From: Salinibacterium sp. ZJ450 | GTDB taxonomy: Bacteria; Actinomycetota; Actinomycetes; Actinomycetales; Microbacteriaceae | Reading direction: 5' to 3' | Assembly (NCBI RefSeq): GCF_011751885.2 | Contig: NZ_CP061771.1 | Coordinates: 1,550,001 to 1,614,000, forward strand | Length of the DNA: 64,000 bases | Part shown: piece after piece, positions 46,131 to 54,310 of the stretch | Numbering within the stretch: position 1 is the stretch's first letter | Layout: the number at the start of each line of letters is the position of its first letter | The notes under the pieces: generated by a model | Databases searched by the model: none | What the model saw: the letters and a program-made list of their open reading frames with translations, nothing else | Told to the model about the DNA's origin: nothing | Made by a program: the position numbers and the translations under genes

Positions 46131-47117
46131 TCAGCGGCGGCGGGCCGTGAGGGTGAGGGTGTTGTCACCGTAGCTATGGTCGGCGGGGTTAACGGTCACG
46201 CCGGGCGCCGCGAGGGCATCGATCCGGTCAAGAATCTCGGTGGATAGGTGCACCTTCACGGCGGGCAGCTGCGATTCGAGCTGCTCGAGCGTGCGGGGGC
46301 CGATGATCGCGGACGTGATTCCGGGGTGGTTGATGACGAACCCGATTGCGAGTTCGATCATTGTCAGCCCCGCATCCTCAGCGACCTGCGCGAGCCCGTC
46401 GACGATCTCGAGCTTCCGCCTGTTCGCGGGCGTCGACATGTCGAACCGGGCTGCGAGACGCTTTCGCGCAGGCGACGTCGGGGCGGCGTCCTTTGACCAG
46501 GAGCCGGACAACCAGCCTCCACCGAGGGGGCTGTAGCTAAGGGATCCCATGCCGTATTTCTGAATCGCCGGCAGCACGTCGAGTTCGATCCCGCGCACGA
46601 GAAGCGAGTACGGCGGCTGCTCGGTCACGAACCGCTCCAGGCCACGTTCACGCGACGCCCACTGTGCTTCGACGATCTCGCTGCCGGAAAACGTGGACGA
46701 GCCTATGTAGCGGACCTTGCCCTGACGGACCAGGTCGGTCATAGCGCCGAGCGTCTCTTCGATGTCGACGTTCGGGTTGGGTCGGTGCACCTGGTACAGG
46801 TCGATGTAGTCGGTGCCCAGGCGCCGCAGCGAGTTCTCGACCTCCTGCATGATCCACCGCCGCGAGCTGCCGCGGTGATTGAGGTCATCGTCCATCGGGG
46901 AGAAGAATTTCGTGGCGAGCACGACATCGTCCCGGCGGCCCCGAAGGGCCTCGCCGACGATCTCTTCGGAGACGCCGCCGGAGTAGATGTCGGCGGTGTC
47001 GATGAAGTTGATGCCGGCGTCGAGCGCGCGGTGGATGATCCGGATGGCCGCATCACGGTCGTCGTTGCCCCAAGGGCCGAACATCATGGCGCCGAGCGCG
47101 AGCGGGCTGACGGACAC
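46131..47117 (-). CDS. Aldo/keto reductase, N-terminus uncertain
   Basis: A 328-aa NADPH-dependent reductase of the AKR superfamily. The catalytic Asp/Tyr region FIDTADIYSGGVSEEIVG, Lys in VVLATKF, His in LYQVHRPNP and the cofactor-binding IIGPRTLEQLE are present. Relatives begin one beta-hairpin earlier (YRxLGRTGV). The codons for LGRTGV are here just upstream of the GTG at 47117, but no start codon with an RBS precedes them in frame, so the 5' end seems damaged or the start is unusual. A truncated XRE regulator lies 116 bp upstream. Confidence 0.86.
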   Translation of the reverse strand: MSVSPLALGAMMFGPWGNDDRDAAIRIIHRALDAGINFIDTADIYSGGVSEEIVGEALRGRRDDVVLATKFFSPMDDDLNHRGSSRRWIMQEVENSLRRLGTDYIDLYQVHRPNPNVDIEETLGAMTDLVRQGKVRYIGSSTFSGSEIVEAQWASRERGLERFVTEQPPYSLLVRGIELDVLPAIQKYGMGSLSYSPLGGGWLSGSWSKDAAPTSPARKRLAARFDMSTPANRRKLEIVDGLAQVAEDAGLTMIELAIGFVINHPGITSAIIGPRTLEQLESQLPAVKVHLSTEILDRIDALAAPGVTVNPADHSYGDNTLTLTARRR

Positions 47118-47233
47118 GCCAGTGCGTCCAAGAAGGCGGCCTCCGTTTCGGTTGAGACCGGCGCGATATGCGGCGTCGGCCGTCCAGTGGGTCCTGGTGA
47201 GGAGTTGGTGGGTCTGATTCGTGGATAGCGTGT

Positions 47234-47545
47234 CTACCGAAACGGCCCTAGGCGCACGCTGGGGGCCGGTTGCCGTTTGGCCAGGTCGAACAGGTGCACG
47301 GTTCCTGCCTCATCGAGCTGGAGTGCGCGGACGAGGGCGAGCAGCACGCTTTCGGACACCCCACTAAGGTCTCCACGCTCCATCCGGGTGTAACAGGCCG
47401 TGCTCACGCCGGCGATCTGAGCGACTTCCTCACGACGACGGCCAGGCAACCGCCGCTCGCCACCGAATACGGCCAAGCGGGCCTTTTCCAGAGTGATGCG
47501 CGCGCCACGGTGGAGGAACCGCTGCACGTCGTGACGAGCGCCCAT
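47234..47545 (-). pseudogene. Truncated XRE/MmyB-type regulator
   Basis: The 103 codons encode the N-terminal half of the XRE family with C-terminal MmyB-like ligand domain: VQRFLHRGARIT, LPGRRREEVAQIAGVSTACYTRMERG and LVRALQLDEAGTVHLFDLAK. Full relatives are about 270-290 aa. Here the reading ends after VRLGPFR, so the ligand-binding domain is missing. The HTH itself looks intact and could still bind DNA. A perfect palindrome lies 81-94 bp upstream. ATG at 47545 preferred over 47578 because family members start MGARxDVQ. Confidence 0.7.
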
Positions 47546-47625
47546 ACGCCCGACGCTACGCCCCTCAGCGGGTGACACTGGGAGGAACGGTCGTTCACCC
47601 CCCTCACGGGTCCGGTCACATAGGG

Positions 47626-47639
47626 CTGCTAATTAGCAG
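47626..47639. promoter_or_regulatory. Perfect 14-bp palindrome, candidate XRE operator
   Basis: CTGCTAATTAGCAG is perfectly self-complementary. It lies between the truncated XRE gene and the divergent short frame at 47666, where a regulator of this family would be expected to act. Confidence 0.5.
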
Positions 47640-47665
47640 TACCCGGGCCAAGAAAAGGAGACGCT

Positions 47666-47773
47666 ATGTCGACGCGGCGAACCGATCGCAGCTCATCTAC
47701 CGGACTTACAGGGGAAATCAAAGGCTGGCAGCGTCCTGGGGCCCACTCTCACGGATGCTGTTGCAGGGAGTAG
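47666..47773 (+). pseudogene. Short frame with strong RBS, probable gene stump
   Basis: AAAAGGAG lies 5 nt before an ATG that opens a 35-codon frame (MSTRRTDRSSSTGLTG...) ending in TAG at 47771. The initiation region looks real, but the encoded peptide is short, ends in an odd CCC run and matches nothing I know. It is divergent from the XRE gene and is probably the 5' stump of the gene that regulator once controlled. Confidence 0.4.
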
Positions 47774-47813
47774 TGACCTCGGGTTGCTCAGCCGCCGAAA
47801 TCGTGGAGCGCTG

Positions 47814-47975
47814 TCACGTCAGAGCCTGCCGCCAGGCAAGCCTGGCGGATCCCGCTTTCGGATCGTACGACTCTTCGCCCGCGGTGGGTTCTACAGATTT
47901 CAAGTAGTCCGACGCTGCTGTTACGGCCTTGCCGACGGCGCCGTCGATCAGCACATGGTGAAAACTGACCTTCAC
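47814..47975 (-). pseudogene. C-terminal fragment, possibly of an E2-type acyltransferase
   Basis: The last ~53 codons of a minus-strand frame read as real protein, including VSFHHVLIDGAVGKAV, which resembles the HxxxDG catalytic motif of 2-oxo acid dehydrogenase E2 acyltransferases. Upstream of 47975 the frame loses protein character and has no start. The family suggestion is weak. The 150 bp up to the TIR gene stop holds nothing recognisable. Confidence 0.35.
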
Positions 47976-48123
47976 ATGAGGATCCCGTCTGGCCCGGTCC
48001 GGGTCCGGTGAGGGTTCTGAGGCGTGGCGGCTCGGACGCTGAGCGGGCAGCAATGGCGCAGCAGCAATGCCGCCCCGACGTGGGGTTGGGAAGCGTTGAG
48101 ATGAACGGGTGTCCTGTATCGAC

Positions 48124-49047
48124 TCAGAAGTCGAGGATCTCTTTCCAGCGCCCCAGTCTCTCCGCGAGAAGCGCAGCGCGCGACGCGTTGTCTTCGGAAT
48201 CCAGGATGTTCGCGTCTTGGCTGTCCGCGCGGAGGAAGACGCCGGATGTGCGTAATTCCACATCCGGGTGAAGGTCGGAGCGTGTGGTGAAGTACCCCGC
48301 TCCGCGATCGGCTGACTCCAGGAGGATCTGTCCGGTGCCTTCGATTGTCGGCGCATTGGGATCGCGCGGCCGTTCACCCCTGAAGTAGAAGAAAATGCCG
48401 GGCACGTCCGTTCGCTCCTTCGTCGCCTCACTCCAATAACGGGCCGACAGGCCGCCGTCTTCTCGCCAGGCCCGACCGGCAAGTTGCAACGCCCCGGAAC
48501 GATCACGCGAAATTCGGAGGAGGCTCACGGCGGACGGTTCGCGGCTGCGGTCCGTCAGCGAGAACTGCCACCACCAGCCTTCGATGCGGGCCGCGCGGCC
48601 TTGGCTATCGATCGCGTCCCGAAGCTTCTTGACTATTCCTCTCACTTCTGCGGTGTCCGTCGCGTCCTCATACCGCACGGACGTCAGGCCGAGAAGGTCG
48701 GACGGCAGCTTCGCGGCCGTTGCATGGAGGATGAAAGTCCGGCGCATGCCCAGGACCCCGCCGAACAGACCCGCTTCGAAGACGACGTTGTCCCGCGGAG
48801 AGGGCTGGCCGACTGCGGGTGCCGGAGTTGTCGTGTTGGTTTTCGTCCAGTCGTCGCCGGCGAAGACGAATGCCGCGAAGTCGACTTCACGGGTGAGTTC
48901 GAGGAGCCGTTCGATCGCGGTGCTTCCGAGATCGAAGGATGTCGTCCACGGATCCACATGTGCGACATCGCCGAGGCCACGAGTCAGGGCTTGGACGAGC
49001 TTCGCTTGCTCTCCTGAGGACCCTATGAAGATGCGCGGCTTGTCCAC
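48124..49047 (-). CDS. TIR-like nucleotide-binding protein, probable defence effector
   Basis: A 307-aa protein. Residues 4-150 are a TIR-like domain of the Cap12/Pycsar-effector type (PF10137-like): RIFIGSSGEQ at 5-14, DPWTTSFDLG at 32-41 and RDNVVFEAGLF at 85-95, whose Glu91 is the expected NAD-cleaving residue. Residues ~155-307 (from GWWWQFSLTD) form a beta-rich domain I do not recognise. Such proteins usually sense a phage-induced signal and deplete NAD+. No cyclase gene is adjacent. GTG at 49047 has GGGAGG upstream; ATG at 49059 is an alternative. Confidence 0.82.
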   Translation of the reverse strand: MDKPRIFIGSSGEQAKLVQALTRGLGDVAHVDPWTTSFDLGSTAIERLLELTREVDFAAFVFAGDDWTKTNTTTPAPAVGQPSPRDNVVFEAGLFGGVLGMRRTFILHATAAKLPSDLLGLTSVRYEDATDTAEVRGIVKKLRDAIDSQGRAARIEGWWWQFSLTDRSREPSAVSLLRISRDRSGALQLAGRAWREDGGLSARYWSEATKERTDVPGIFFYFRGERPRDPNAPTIEGTGQILLESADRGAGYFTTRSDLHPDVELRTSGVFLRADSQDANILDSEDNASRAALLAERLGRWKEILDF

Positions 49048-49200
49048 GTGACCTCCCATCGGAAGCTCGCTGAACAAGTGTGGCGCTTCTGGCCCCATGG
49101 TCAACAAACGGTTCAGCAAGCCGGCTTGGTGGTTGCTTCTTCTTCAACGTCACGTGGATCCGCACCCATAGCGCCCGCTGCGCGACCGCGACCGCGATTC

Positions 49201-50022
49201 CTAACGGATCGTCGTCGCGTGCTTCAGGGCCCAGTCGAGCGCGAAGTCTGCGACGGCTTCCCACTCTGGGATCGCAGGCAACAGATGTGGTCCGTCGAAC
49301 TCCACGATCTCGGTCACCGTGTTCGACTCGTAATGCTTGACGTTCGAATGGCCCACCTTTGGCGGGAAGAGAGGATCCTGCTTCCCCGAGATGAACAGGA
49401 GGGGCGGCCGAGCGTCGTTGTGGTAGTCGACGTAGGTGTCATCCTTCCCCGGGTGGATGTTCGCGAGCGCGCTCCCCCAGAAGATATTGCCGGAGGCAGG
49501 GATGTGGTACCGCTCGTACAGTGCCAGCGACTCCTCCTCGCTGAACGTGTTCGCGAACACGTAGTACCACTGCTCCGGCGTCAAGCCGACCGCTCGATGC
49601 CGGTTCGCGGGGTTCTTCAGGATGGGGAACGAGGACTTGATCTGGGAGAGCGGGATTACCTTCACGCCCTCGGTGGGCGCCGAGTTGATCGCCACCCCCG
49701 CTGCACCGAATCCGTGGTCGAGCAAGATCTGGGTGAACGCCCCGCCCGCGGAATGGCCCATGATGATGGGCGGGCGGTCGAGTTTCCCGATCATGTTCTC
49801 GAGCATGTCGATGATCTTTGCCACTTGGAGTTGCTCGATCGGTGTCGGATCGGCGCGGAGAGCCTCGACCTCAACCTCGAGGCCTGGGTACGCGGGCGCC
49901 AAGACCGTGTAGCCCTTGGCCTCGAAGTGCCGCTTCCAATGCTCCCAGCTGCGAGGTGTGACCCAAAAGCCGTGGATCAGCACGATTGTGTTGGGAGCCA
50001 TATCTGATGCCGATGTCGCCAT
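49201..50022 (-). CDS. Alpha/beta hydrolase
   Basis: A 273-aa serine hydrolase without signal peptide. The oxyanion region VLIHGFWVTPRSWEHW, nucleophile elbow GHSAGGAF, acidic residue in SGKQDPLFPP and C-terminal His in FDGPHLLPAI are present. GAAGGAG precedes the ATG. The substrate is unknown. It sits between the TIR gene and an unrelated flavoprotein on the same strand. Confidence 0.9.
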   Translation of the reverse strand: MATSASDMAPNTIVLIHGFWVTPRSWEHWKRHFEAKGYTVLAPAYPGLEVEVEALRADPTPIEQLQVAKIIDMLENMIGKLDRPPIIMGHSAGGAFTQILLDHGFGAAGVAINSAPTEGVKVIPLSQIKSSFPILKNPANRHRAVGLTPEQWYYVFANTFSEEESLALYERYHIPASGNIFWGSALANIHPGKDDTYVDYHNDARPPLLFISGKQDPLFPPKVGHSNVKHYESNTVTEIVEFDGPHLLPAIPEWEAVADFALDWALKHATTIR

Positions 50023-50137
50023 ATCGCGCTCCTTCGCTCCACCATCCTTTGTACACCTCCCCCTTGGCAGGTGAAAGTAGCGAGCTCGCCGGCTGAATGC
50101 GATCTAGACGGTCGATCAGCATCGATTCAAACAGGGG

Positions 50138-51868
50138 TTACTCGACGAGCTTGCCGGCGACCGACACCTCCTGGATCAGGTCGGCAATCTCTGCTGGGAT
50201 CGGTGGGATCTCCTCGCGCACGACACCGGTTCTAGGTGACCAGACGAGGTTCACCTGCAGCTCGGGGTCGATTTCCGGGTAGTCGCTGCGATTGTGTGCA
50301 CCACGAGTCTCACGACGCTCGCGCGCCGCCTCGAGGGTGGCTCGAGCCGCGAGCGCAGCCGCCTTCAGATCGAACGCGTGAGCCAGATCCTGGTAGCCCG
50401 CGACATCCGGGTGCACCCCGATGTCGGACATGCGCGCCTCGATCGCGTCGAGCTCGGCGAGGCCCTGAGAGAGCCCCTCCTCGTCGCGCACGACACCCGC
50501 GAACGCGGTCATGGTGTCACGGATCGCACGCTGAAGGGCTCGCACATTCTCTTCGCCGGATGCCGCCAGCAGGGCCTCGATCTCCCCGCGCGCTTCGGCG
50601 ACGGCCTCGGCAGAGCGTTTCTGAGCTGGCAACGCTGCGGAGTAGGCGGCGGCCGCCTGTCCGACGATACGACCAAAAACGAGCAGCTCGATAAGCGAGT
50701 TACCGCCCAGCCGGTTGGCTCCATGCAGGCCACTGGAGGCTTCGCCGATCGCGTACAGGCCGTCGACCTCGGTGCTGTGGTCCTCGGAGCGGACCCACAC
50801 GCCGCCCATCGAGTAGTGCGCGGTCGGTGCGATCTCGATCGGCTCCTTGGTGATGTCGAGCATCTGTAGCTCGAGCATTGTCTGGTACACACGTGGCAGG
50901 CGGGTCATGATCGTCTCGCGGGGCAGGTGTGAGACGTCAAGCCACACGCCGCCGTTGGGAGTGCCGCGGCCCTCCTTGATTTCGGTGTAGCAGGCTAGCG
51001 CCACCCGGTCACGGGTTGAGAGCTCGAGGCGCTCGGGGTCGTAGTTCTGCATGAAGCGCTCGCCCAGGCCGTTGCGCAGGATGCCCCCCTCGCCGCGCGC
51101 CGCCTCACTGATGAGCGTGCCGGCCGCGTTCTCGGGTTCGATGATGCCCGAGGGGTGGAACTGGACGAGCTCGGGATCCCGCAGTCGTGCTCCGGCCTCG
51201 ACGGCCAGGCGGAACGAGTCGCCGGTGTTCTCGTCGCGACGCGAGGAGGTGCGGCGCCAGATTCGGTTGTGGCCGCCGGCTGCGAGGATGACCGCATCGG
51301 CGTGGATGAGGTACCGGGTGCCGTCGTTGATGTCGAAGCCGTAGGCGCCGAAGACGACGTTGTCTTTCACGAGGATGCGCGTGATGTAGACACTGTCGAG
51401 GATCGGGATGTCGAGTTGGGCCGCCCGGTTGATGAGGGTGCGCTGGATTTCGAGCCCGGTGTAGTCGCCTGCGAATGCGGTGCGGCGGTACTTGTGCGCA
51501 CCGAAGAACCGCAGCGAGATCCGGCCGTCGTCCTCGCGCGCGAACGGCATCCCGTAACGCTCGAGGTCCTCGATGCCTCGGCGCGCACCCTCGGTGACTA
51601 CCTGAACGGTGTGCGGGTTGGCGAGGTAGTAGCTCTCCTTGATCGTGTCGGCGGCGTGTTGCTGCCAGCTGTCATCGGCATCCATCGTGCCCAGCGCTGC
51701 GTTGATGCCGCCGGCCGCGAGGGACGTGTGGGCGTCGTTCTTGGGGCGCTTACCGACCGCGAGCACGTCCACTCCGGCTTCGGAGAGTTCGATCGCGGCA
51801 CGGAGCCCCGACCCTCCGGTGCCGATCACGAGGACTGAAGTGGATATTTGACGTTCTGACGCGCTCAT
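50138..51868 (-). CDS. FrdA/SdhA-like flavoprotein, orphan
   Basis: A 576-aa flavoprotein of the fumarate reductase/succinate dehydrogenase A family. The FAD fold VLVIGTGGSGLRAAIEL is at 13-29. His47 in AHTSLAAGGINAALG matches the position that binds FAD covalently in SdhA/FrdA. Active-site blocks ELVQFHPSGI, SEAARGEGGIL, STRDRVA and APTAHYSMGG follow. The C-terminal domain is full length. No iron-sulfur or membrane subunit gene is near, so it may act alone or on another dicarboxylate-like substrate. A LysR gene is divergent, 76 bp away. Confidence 0.9.
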   Translation of the reverse strand: MSASERQISTSVLVIGTGGSGLRAAIELSEAGVDVLAVGKRPKNDAHTSLAAGGINAALGTMDADDSWQQHAADTIKESYYLANPHTVQVVTEGARRGIEDLERYGMPFAREDDGRISLRFFGAHKYRRTAFAGDYTGLEIQRTLINRAAQLDIPILDSVYITRILVKDNVVFGAYGFDINDGTRYLIHADAVILAAGGHNRIWRRTSSRRDENTGDSFRLAVEAGARLRDPELVQFHPSGIIEPENAAGTLISEAARGEGGILRNGLGERFMQNYDPERLELSTRDRVALACYTEIKEGRGTPNGGVWLDVSHLPRETIMTRLPRVYQTMLELQMLDITKEPIEIAPTAHYSMGGVWVRSEDHSTEVDGLYAIGEASSGLHGANRLGGNSLIELLVFGRIVGQAAAAYSAALPAQKRSAEAVAEARGEIEALLAASGEENVRALQRAIRDTMTAFAGVVRDEEGLSQGLAELDAIEARMSDIGVHPDVAGYQDLAHAFDLKAAALAARATLEAARERRETRGAHNRSDYPEIDPELQVNLVWSPRTGVVREEIPPIPAEIADLIQEVSVAGKLVE

Positions 51869-51890
51869 GCTTCCACGCTAGGCACTCGCT

Positions 51891-51904
51891 TTGGATTACT
51901 CCAA
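51891..51904. promoter_or_regulatory. LysR-type binding box
   Basis: TTGGA-TTAC-TCCAA is a perfect inverted repeat containing the T-N11-A pattern. It lies in the 76-bp divergent region between the flavoprotein and LysR genes, the usual position for autoregulation and activation. Confidence 0.6.
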
Positions 51905-51944
51905 TGCATAAAGCTAGTGAATTCGATGCAGATACGCTATCGAG

Positions 51945-52880
51945 ATGAACCTTGAGCAAATGCAGAGCTTCGTTGAGGTGGCTCGACTCGGGAACTTCAC
52001 GCGGGCCGCCGAGCAGCTACATCTCGCGCAGCCCTCTCTGAGCCGCCAGATAGCCTCGCTCGAGCAAGACCTTGGCGCCGAGCTGTTCCATCGCTCGCGA
52101 GGTGGCAGCACACTCACGATCGCGGGCGAATCACTGCTGCCCTTAGCGCGACGGATGCTCGCCGACGCGGAGTCCGTCCGTCGCGAGCTGGCCGAGCTCG
52201 CCGGCTTACAGCGCGGCAGGGTGCGACTCGGCGCAACCCCCACGCTGTGCATCAGCCTCGTTGCAGAGGTTCTCAGCGCGTTCCACGCGGCGCATCCCGC
52301 CATCGAGCTGCATCTCTCGGAGCAGGGATCGCGGCGGCTGCTCGACGAATTGGCCGGTGGCGAGCTCGACCTCGCCTTGATCACCACGTCCGATGCGACT
52401 TCCGCCGGACAATTCACGGTGACTCCGTTGCTCGTCGAGGAGCTCGTGGTCATTTCGTCCGCTGGCGCGCCCCCGGTCACGACACGCGACACCATCGGAT
52501 TCGAGGATGTCGCGGGCCTGCCGCAGATCGTGTTCAGCTCGACCTACGACCTCCGCAGCACGACCGATGCCGCGTTTCAGGCGGCGGATCTCAAGCCCGA
52601 TGTAGTGCTCGAGGGAGCGGAGATGGATGCTGTGCTGCGGTTCGTGGAACGCGGGCTCGGTGTCGCGATCGTCCCTGCGATGGTGCTCATCGACCGCCCG
52701 GGATTGCGATCGGTGCGACTCGCGCGGCCGTCGCTCACCCGGACGATCAGCCTCGCCCGCCCGAGGGACGTCGCGTCGACCATCGCGGTCGAGGTTATGC
52801 AGCGCACGATCGCCACCACCGCTACAGCGCTCGCGGCCAGGGCGGGGGCGACTATGCGCCGCGCCGATGTGGGTGCGTGA
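51945..52880 (+). CDS. LysR-family transcriptional regulator
   Basis: A 311-aa regulator. An N-terminal HTH (MQSFVEVARLGNFTRAAEQLHLAQPSLSRQI and EQDLGAELFHR, residues 5-60) and a periplasmic-binding-like effector domain (~90-300) are complete. It is divergent from the FrdA-like gene and very probably controls it. The ATG start gives the exact family N-terminus. Confidence 0.95.
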   Translation: MNLEQMQSFVEVARLGNFTRAAEQLHLAQPSLSRQIASLEQDLGAELFHRSRGGSTLTIAGESLLPLARRMLADAESVRRELAELAGLQRGRVRLGATPTLCISLVAEVLSAFHAAHPAIELHLSEQGSRRLLDELAGGELDLALITTSDATSAGQFTVTPLLVEELVVISSAGAPPVTTRDTIGFEDVAGLPQIVFSSTYDLRSTTDAAFQAADLKPDVVLEGAEMDAVLRFVERGLGVAIVPAMVLIDRPGLRSVRLARPSLTRTISLARPRDVASTIAVEVMQRTIATTATALAARAGATMRRADVGA

Positions 52881-53104
52881 TCTCCGGAAACGCTTGCCAC
52901 CACCCACGGTCGTGCCCCACGAATCGAGTGGGCTGGGACCGAAGGTCAACCGCGTAGGGAGGCGAAATCGGGTGTGCCGCATGCTCACTGATGCAGTCGG
53001 GATGGTGTCGGGTTCCATCTCGCCAATCATCGAGCTATCGCGGACATCGCCCCGCTTGTCGCCAACGAGACCGTCGCGTGGGCGATCTTCGACGGCTCAA
53101 CACC

Positions 53105-53728
53105 TCAGTCGAACTGCGGTTCCCGTGTTCGAGACCGTTTGAGCTCGAAGAAGCCGTCGTAACTGGCGGCGGCGACGATGCCATCCCATAGGGTCAGCGC
53201 CATCTCGCCAGTCGGCGCAGGCGAGATCACCGGCCCGAAGAATGCGACGTCGTTCACGGCGATAATAGGCGTGCCGACGTCCTGCCCGACCCTGCTGATA
53301 CCGTCGAAGTGGCTTGCCCGGAGCGCCGCGTCATGCTCGTCGCTGTCGGCATACCGAGCGAGAGCGGCATCCAGCCCCAATTCGGCCAGCGCGGCGGCGA
53401 TCACTTCCTCGGCATCCTTCTGTCCACCGGGATGGATTCGTGTGCCGAGCGCATCGTACAAGGGCTTGATTACCTCGGCCCCGCTCACCTCGCCGAGCGA
53501 GGCGACCAGGCGGGCGTACCGCAGGGAGCGAGGCAGGAAGGCGCGGTGATCGTCCGAGACATCCTTGTCCTCGTTCAGGACCGCCAGGCTCATGATCCGC
53601 CAGGTGACATCCAGGTCTCGCCGTTCCGCAACCTCGTCGACCCAACGGCTGGCCATCCAAGCCCACGGGCAGGATGGATCGAACCAAAAGTCAACGGTGG
53701 TCGGAGAGGCGGCGGCGGGAGAATTCAT
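53105..53728 (-). CDS. DsbA-like protein, mycothiol-dependent nitroreductase family
   Basis: A 207-aa thioredoxin-fold protein similar to mycobacterial Rv2466c: VDFWFDPSCPWAWMASRW at the N-terminus, IMSLAVLNE, DVGTPIIAVNDVAFFGPVIS and the C-terminal FFELKRSRTREPQFD. Rv2466c has a CPWC active site; here it is CPWA (residues 20-23), leaving one cysteine. A monothiol mechanism, for example mycothiol-dependent reduction, remains possible. Fits a host with mshC. It converges with the LysR gene across 224 bp that hold nothing recognisable. Confidence 0.88.
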   Translation of the reverse strand: MNSPAAASPTTVDFWFDPSCPWAWMASRWVDEVAERRDLDVTWRIMSLAVLNEDKDVSDDHRAFLPRSLRYARLVASLGEVSGAEVIKPLYDALGTRIHPGGQKDAEEVIAAALAELGLDAALARYADSDEHDAALRASHFDGISRVGQDVGTPIIAVNDVAFFGPVISPAPTGEMALTLWDGIVAAASYDGFFELKRSRTREPQFD

Positions 53729-53846
53729 TCACCCATTAGACCTGACTTATCCGGAAGATTGCCGCGTCGCGTTCATCGAAGGGTTCGTGGCGATGCACTA
53801 CCAGCGGTTCAGGCGCATGAGGCAGGCGACGCTGCCAGGGATCTGG

Positions 53847-54146
53847 GGTGCTGGTTGAGACCCGGCTCCTTTGGCTGGGGGTTCTTCCATACCCGGCGCT
53901 ATTTGATCCCGCTGGGGCGGCTTCGGTGGCAAGTGGAATTCGAGAGTCAATGCGTAAAATGCCTCTTGGCGGGGACATCCGCGCCCTCTGTGTTTCGGGG
54001 CCGAAATGAATATTCCGAACTTCCCGCAACAGAATAAAGCGACCCTCCCGGGTCGCCTCTTTCGTTTCTGGGCGCTCGTGACGGTCGGCCGATGACGTTC
54101 ACATCGTTCACCGGCCACGCCTCACGCGAGAACGGCACGCCTGAGT
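53847..54146 (+). repeat. Structured intergenic repeat, copy B (diverged)
   Basis: Aligns along its length with 38781-39088. Shared blocks are GGTnCTGGTTGAGAC, GGGGGTTCTTCC, GGAATTnCGAG..., GTGTTTCnGGGCCGAAATGAATATTCCGA, the terminator hairpin (54039-54045 with 54050-54056), TGACGTTCAC and AACGGCnCGCCTGAGT. The terminal hairpin right arm of copy A is missing. The 160 bp from here to the next gene hold nothing I can name. Confidence 0.8.
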
Positions 54147-54310
54147 CGGTACTCGTCCAGTTCGACGAGCTGCCTCTCATAAAGAGCCTCCGCCTTCGCG
54201 AAGTTTCTTCTTGACGAACGCGTCCTTCTTGACTCACGGAATCATGGCTGCCGCCCGCCGGGCCCGGATCACCCGCTACGGATGATGCTGCCGACACGCA
54301 GCGGAGTACC

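Noticed and set aside
47118-47233. In-frame extension of the aldo/keto reductase upstream to recover its N-terminus
   Set aside because: The frame is open and encodes LGRTGV, but no ATG, GTG or TTG with a ribosome site precedes it, so no longer start could be supported.
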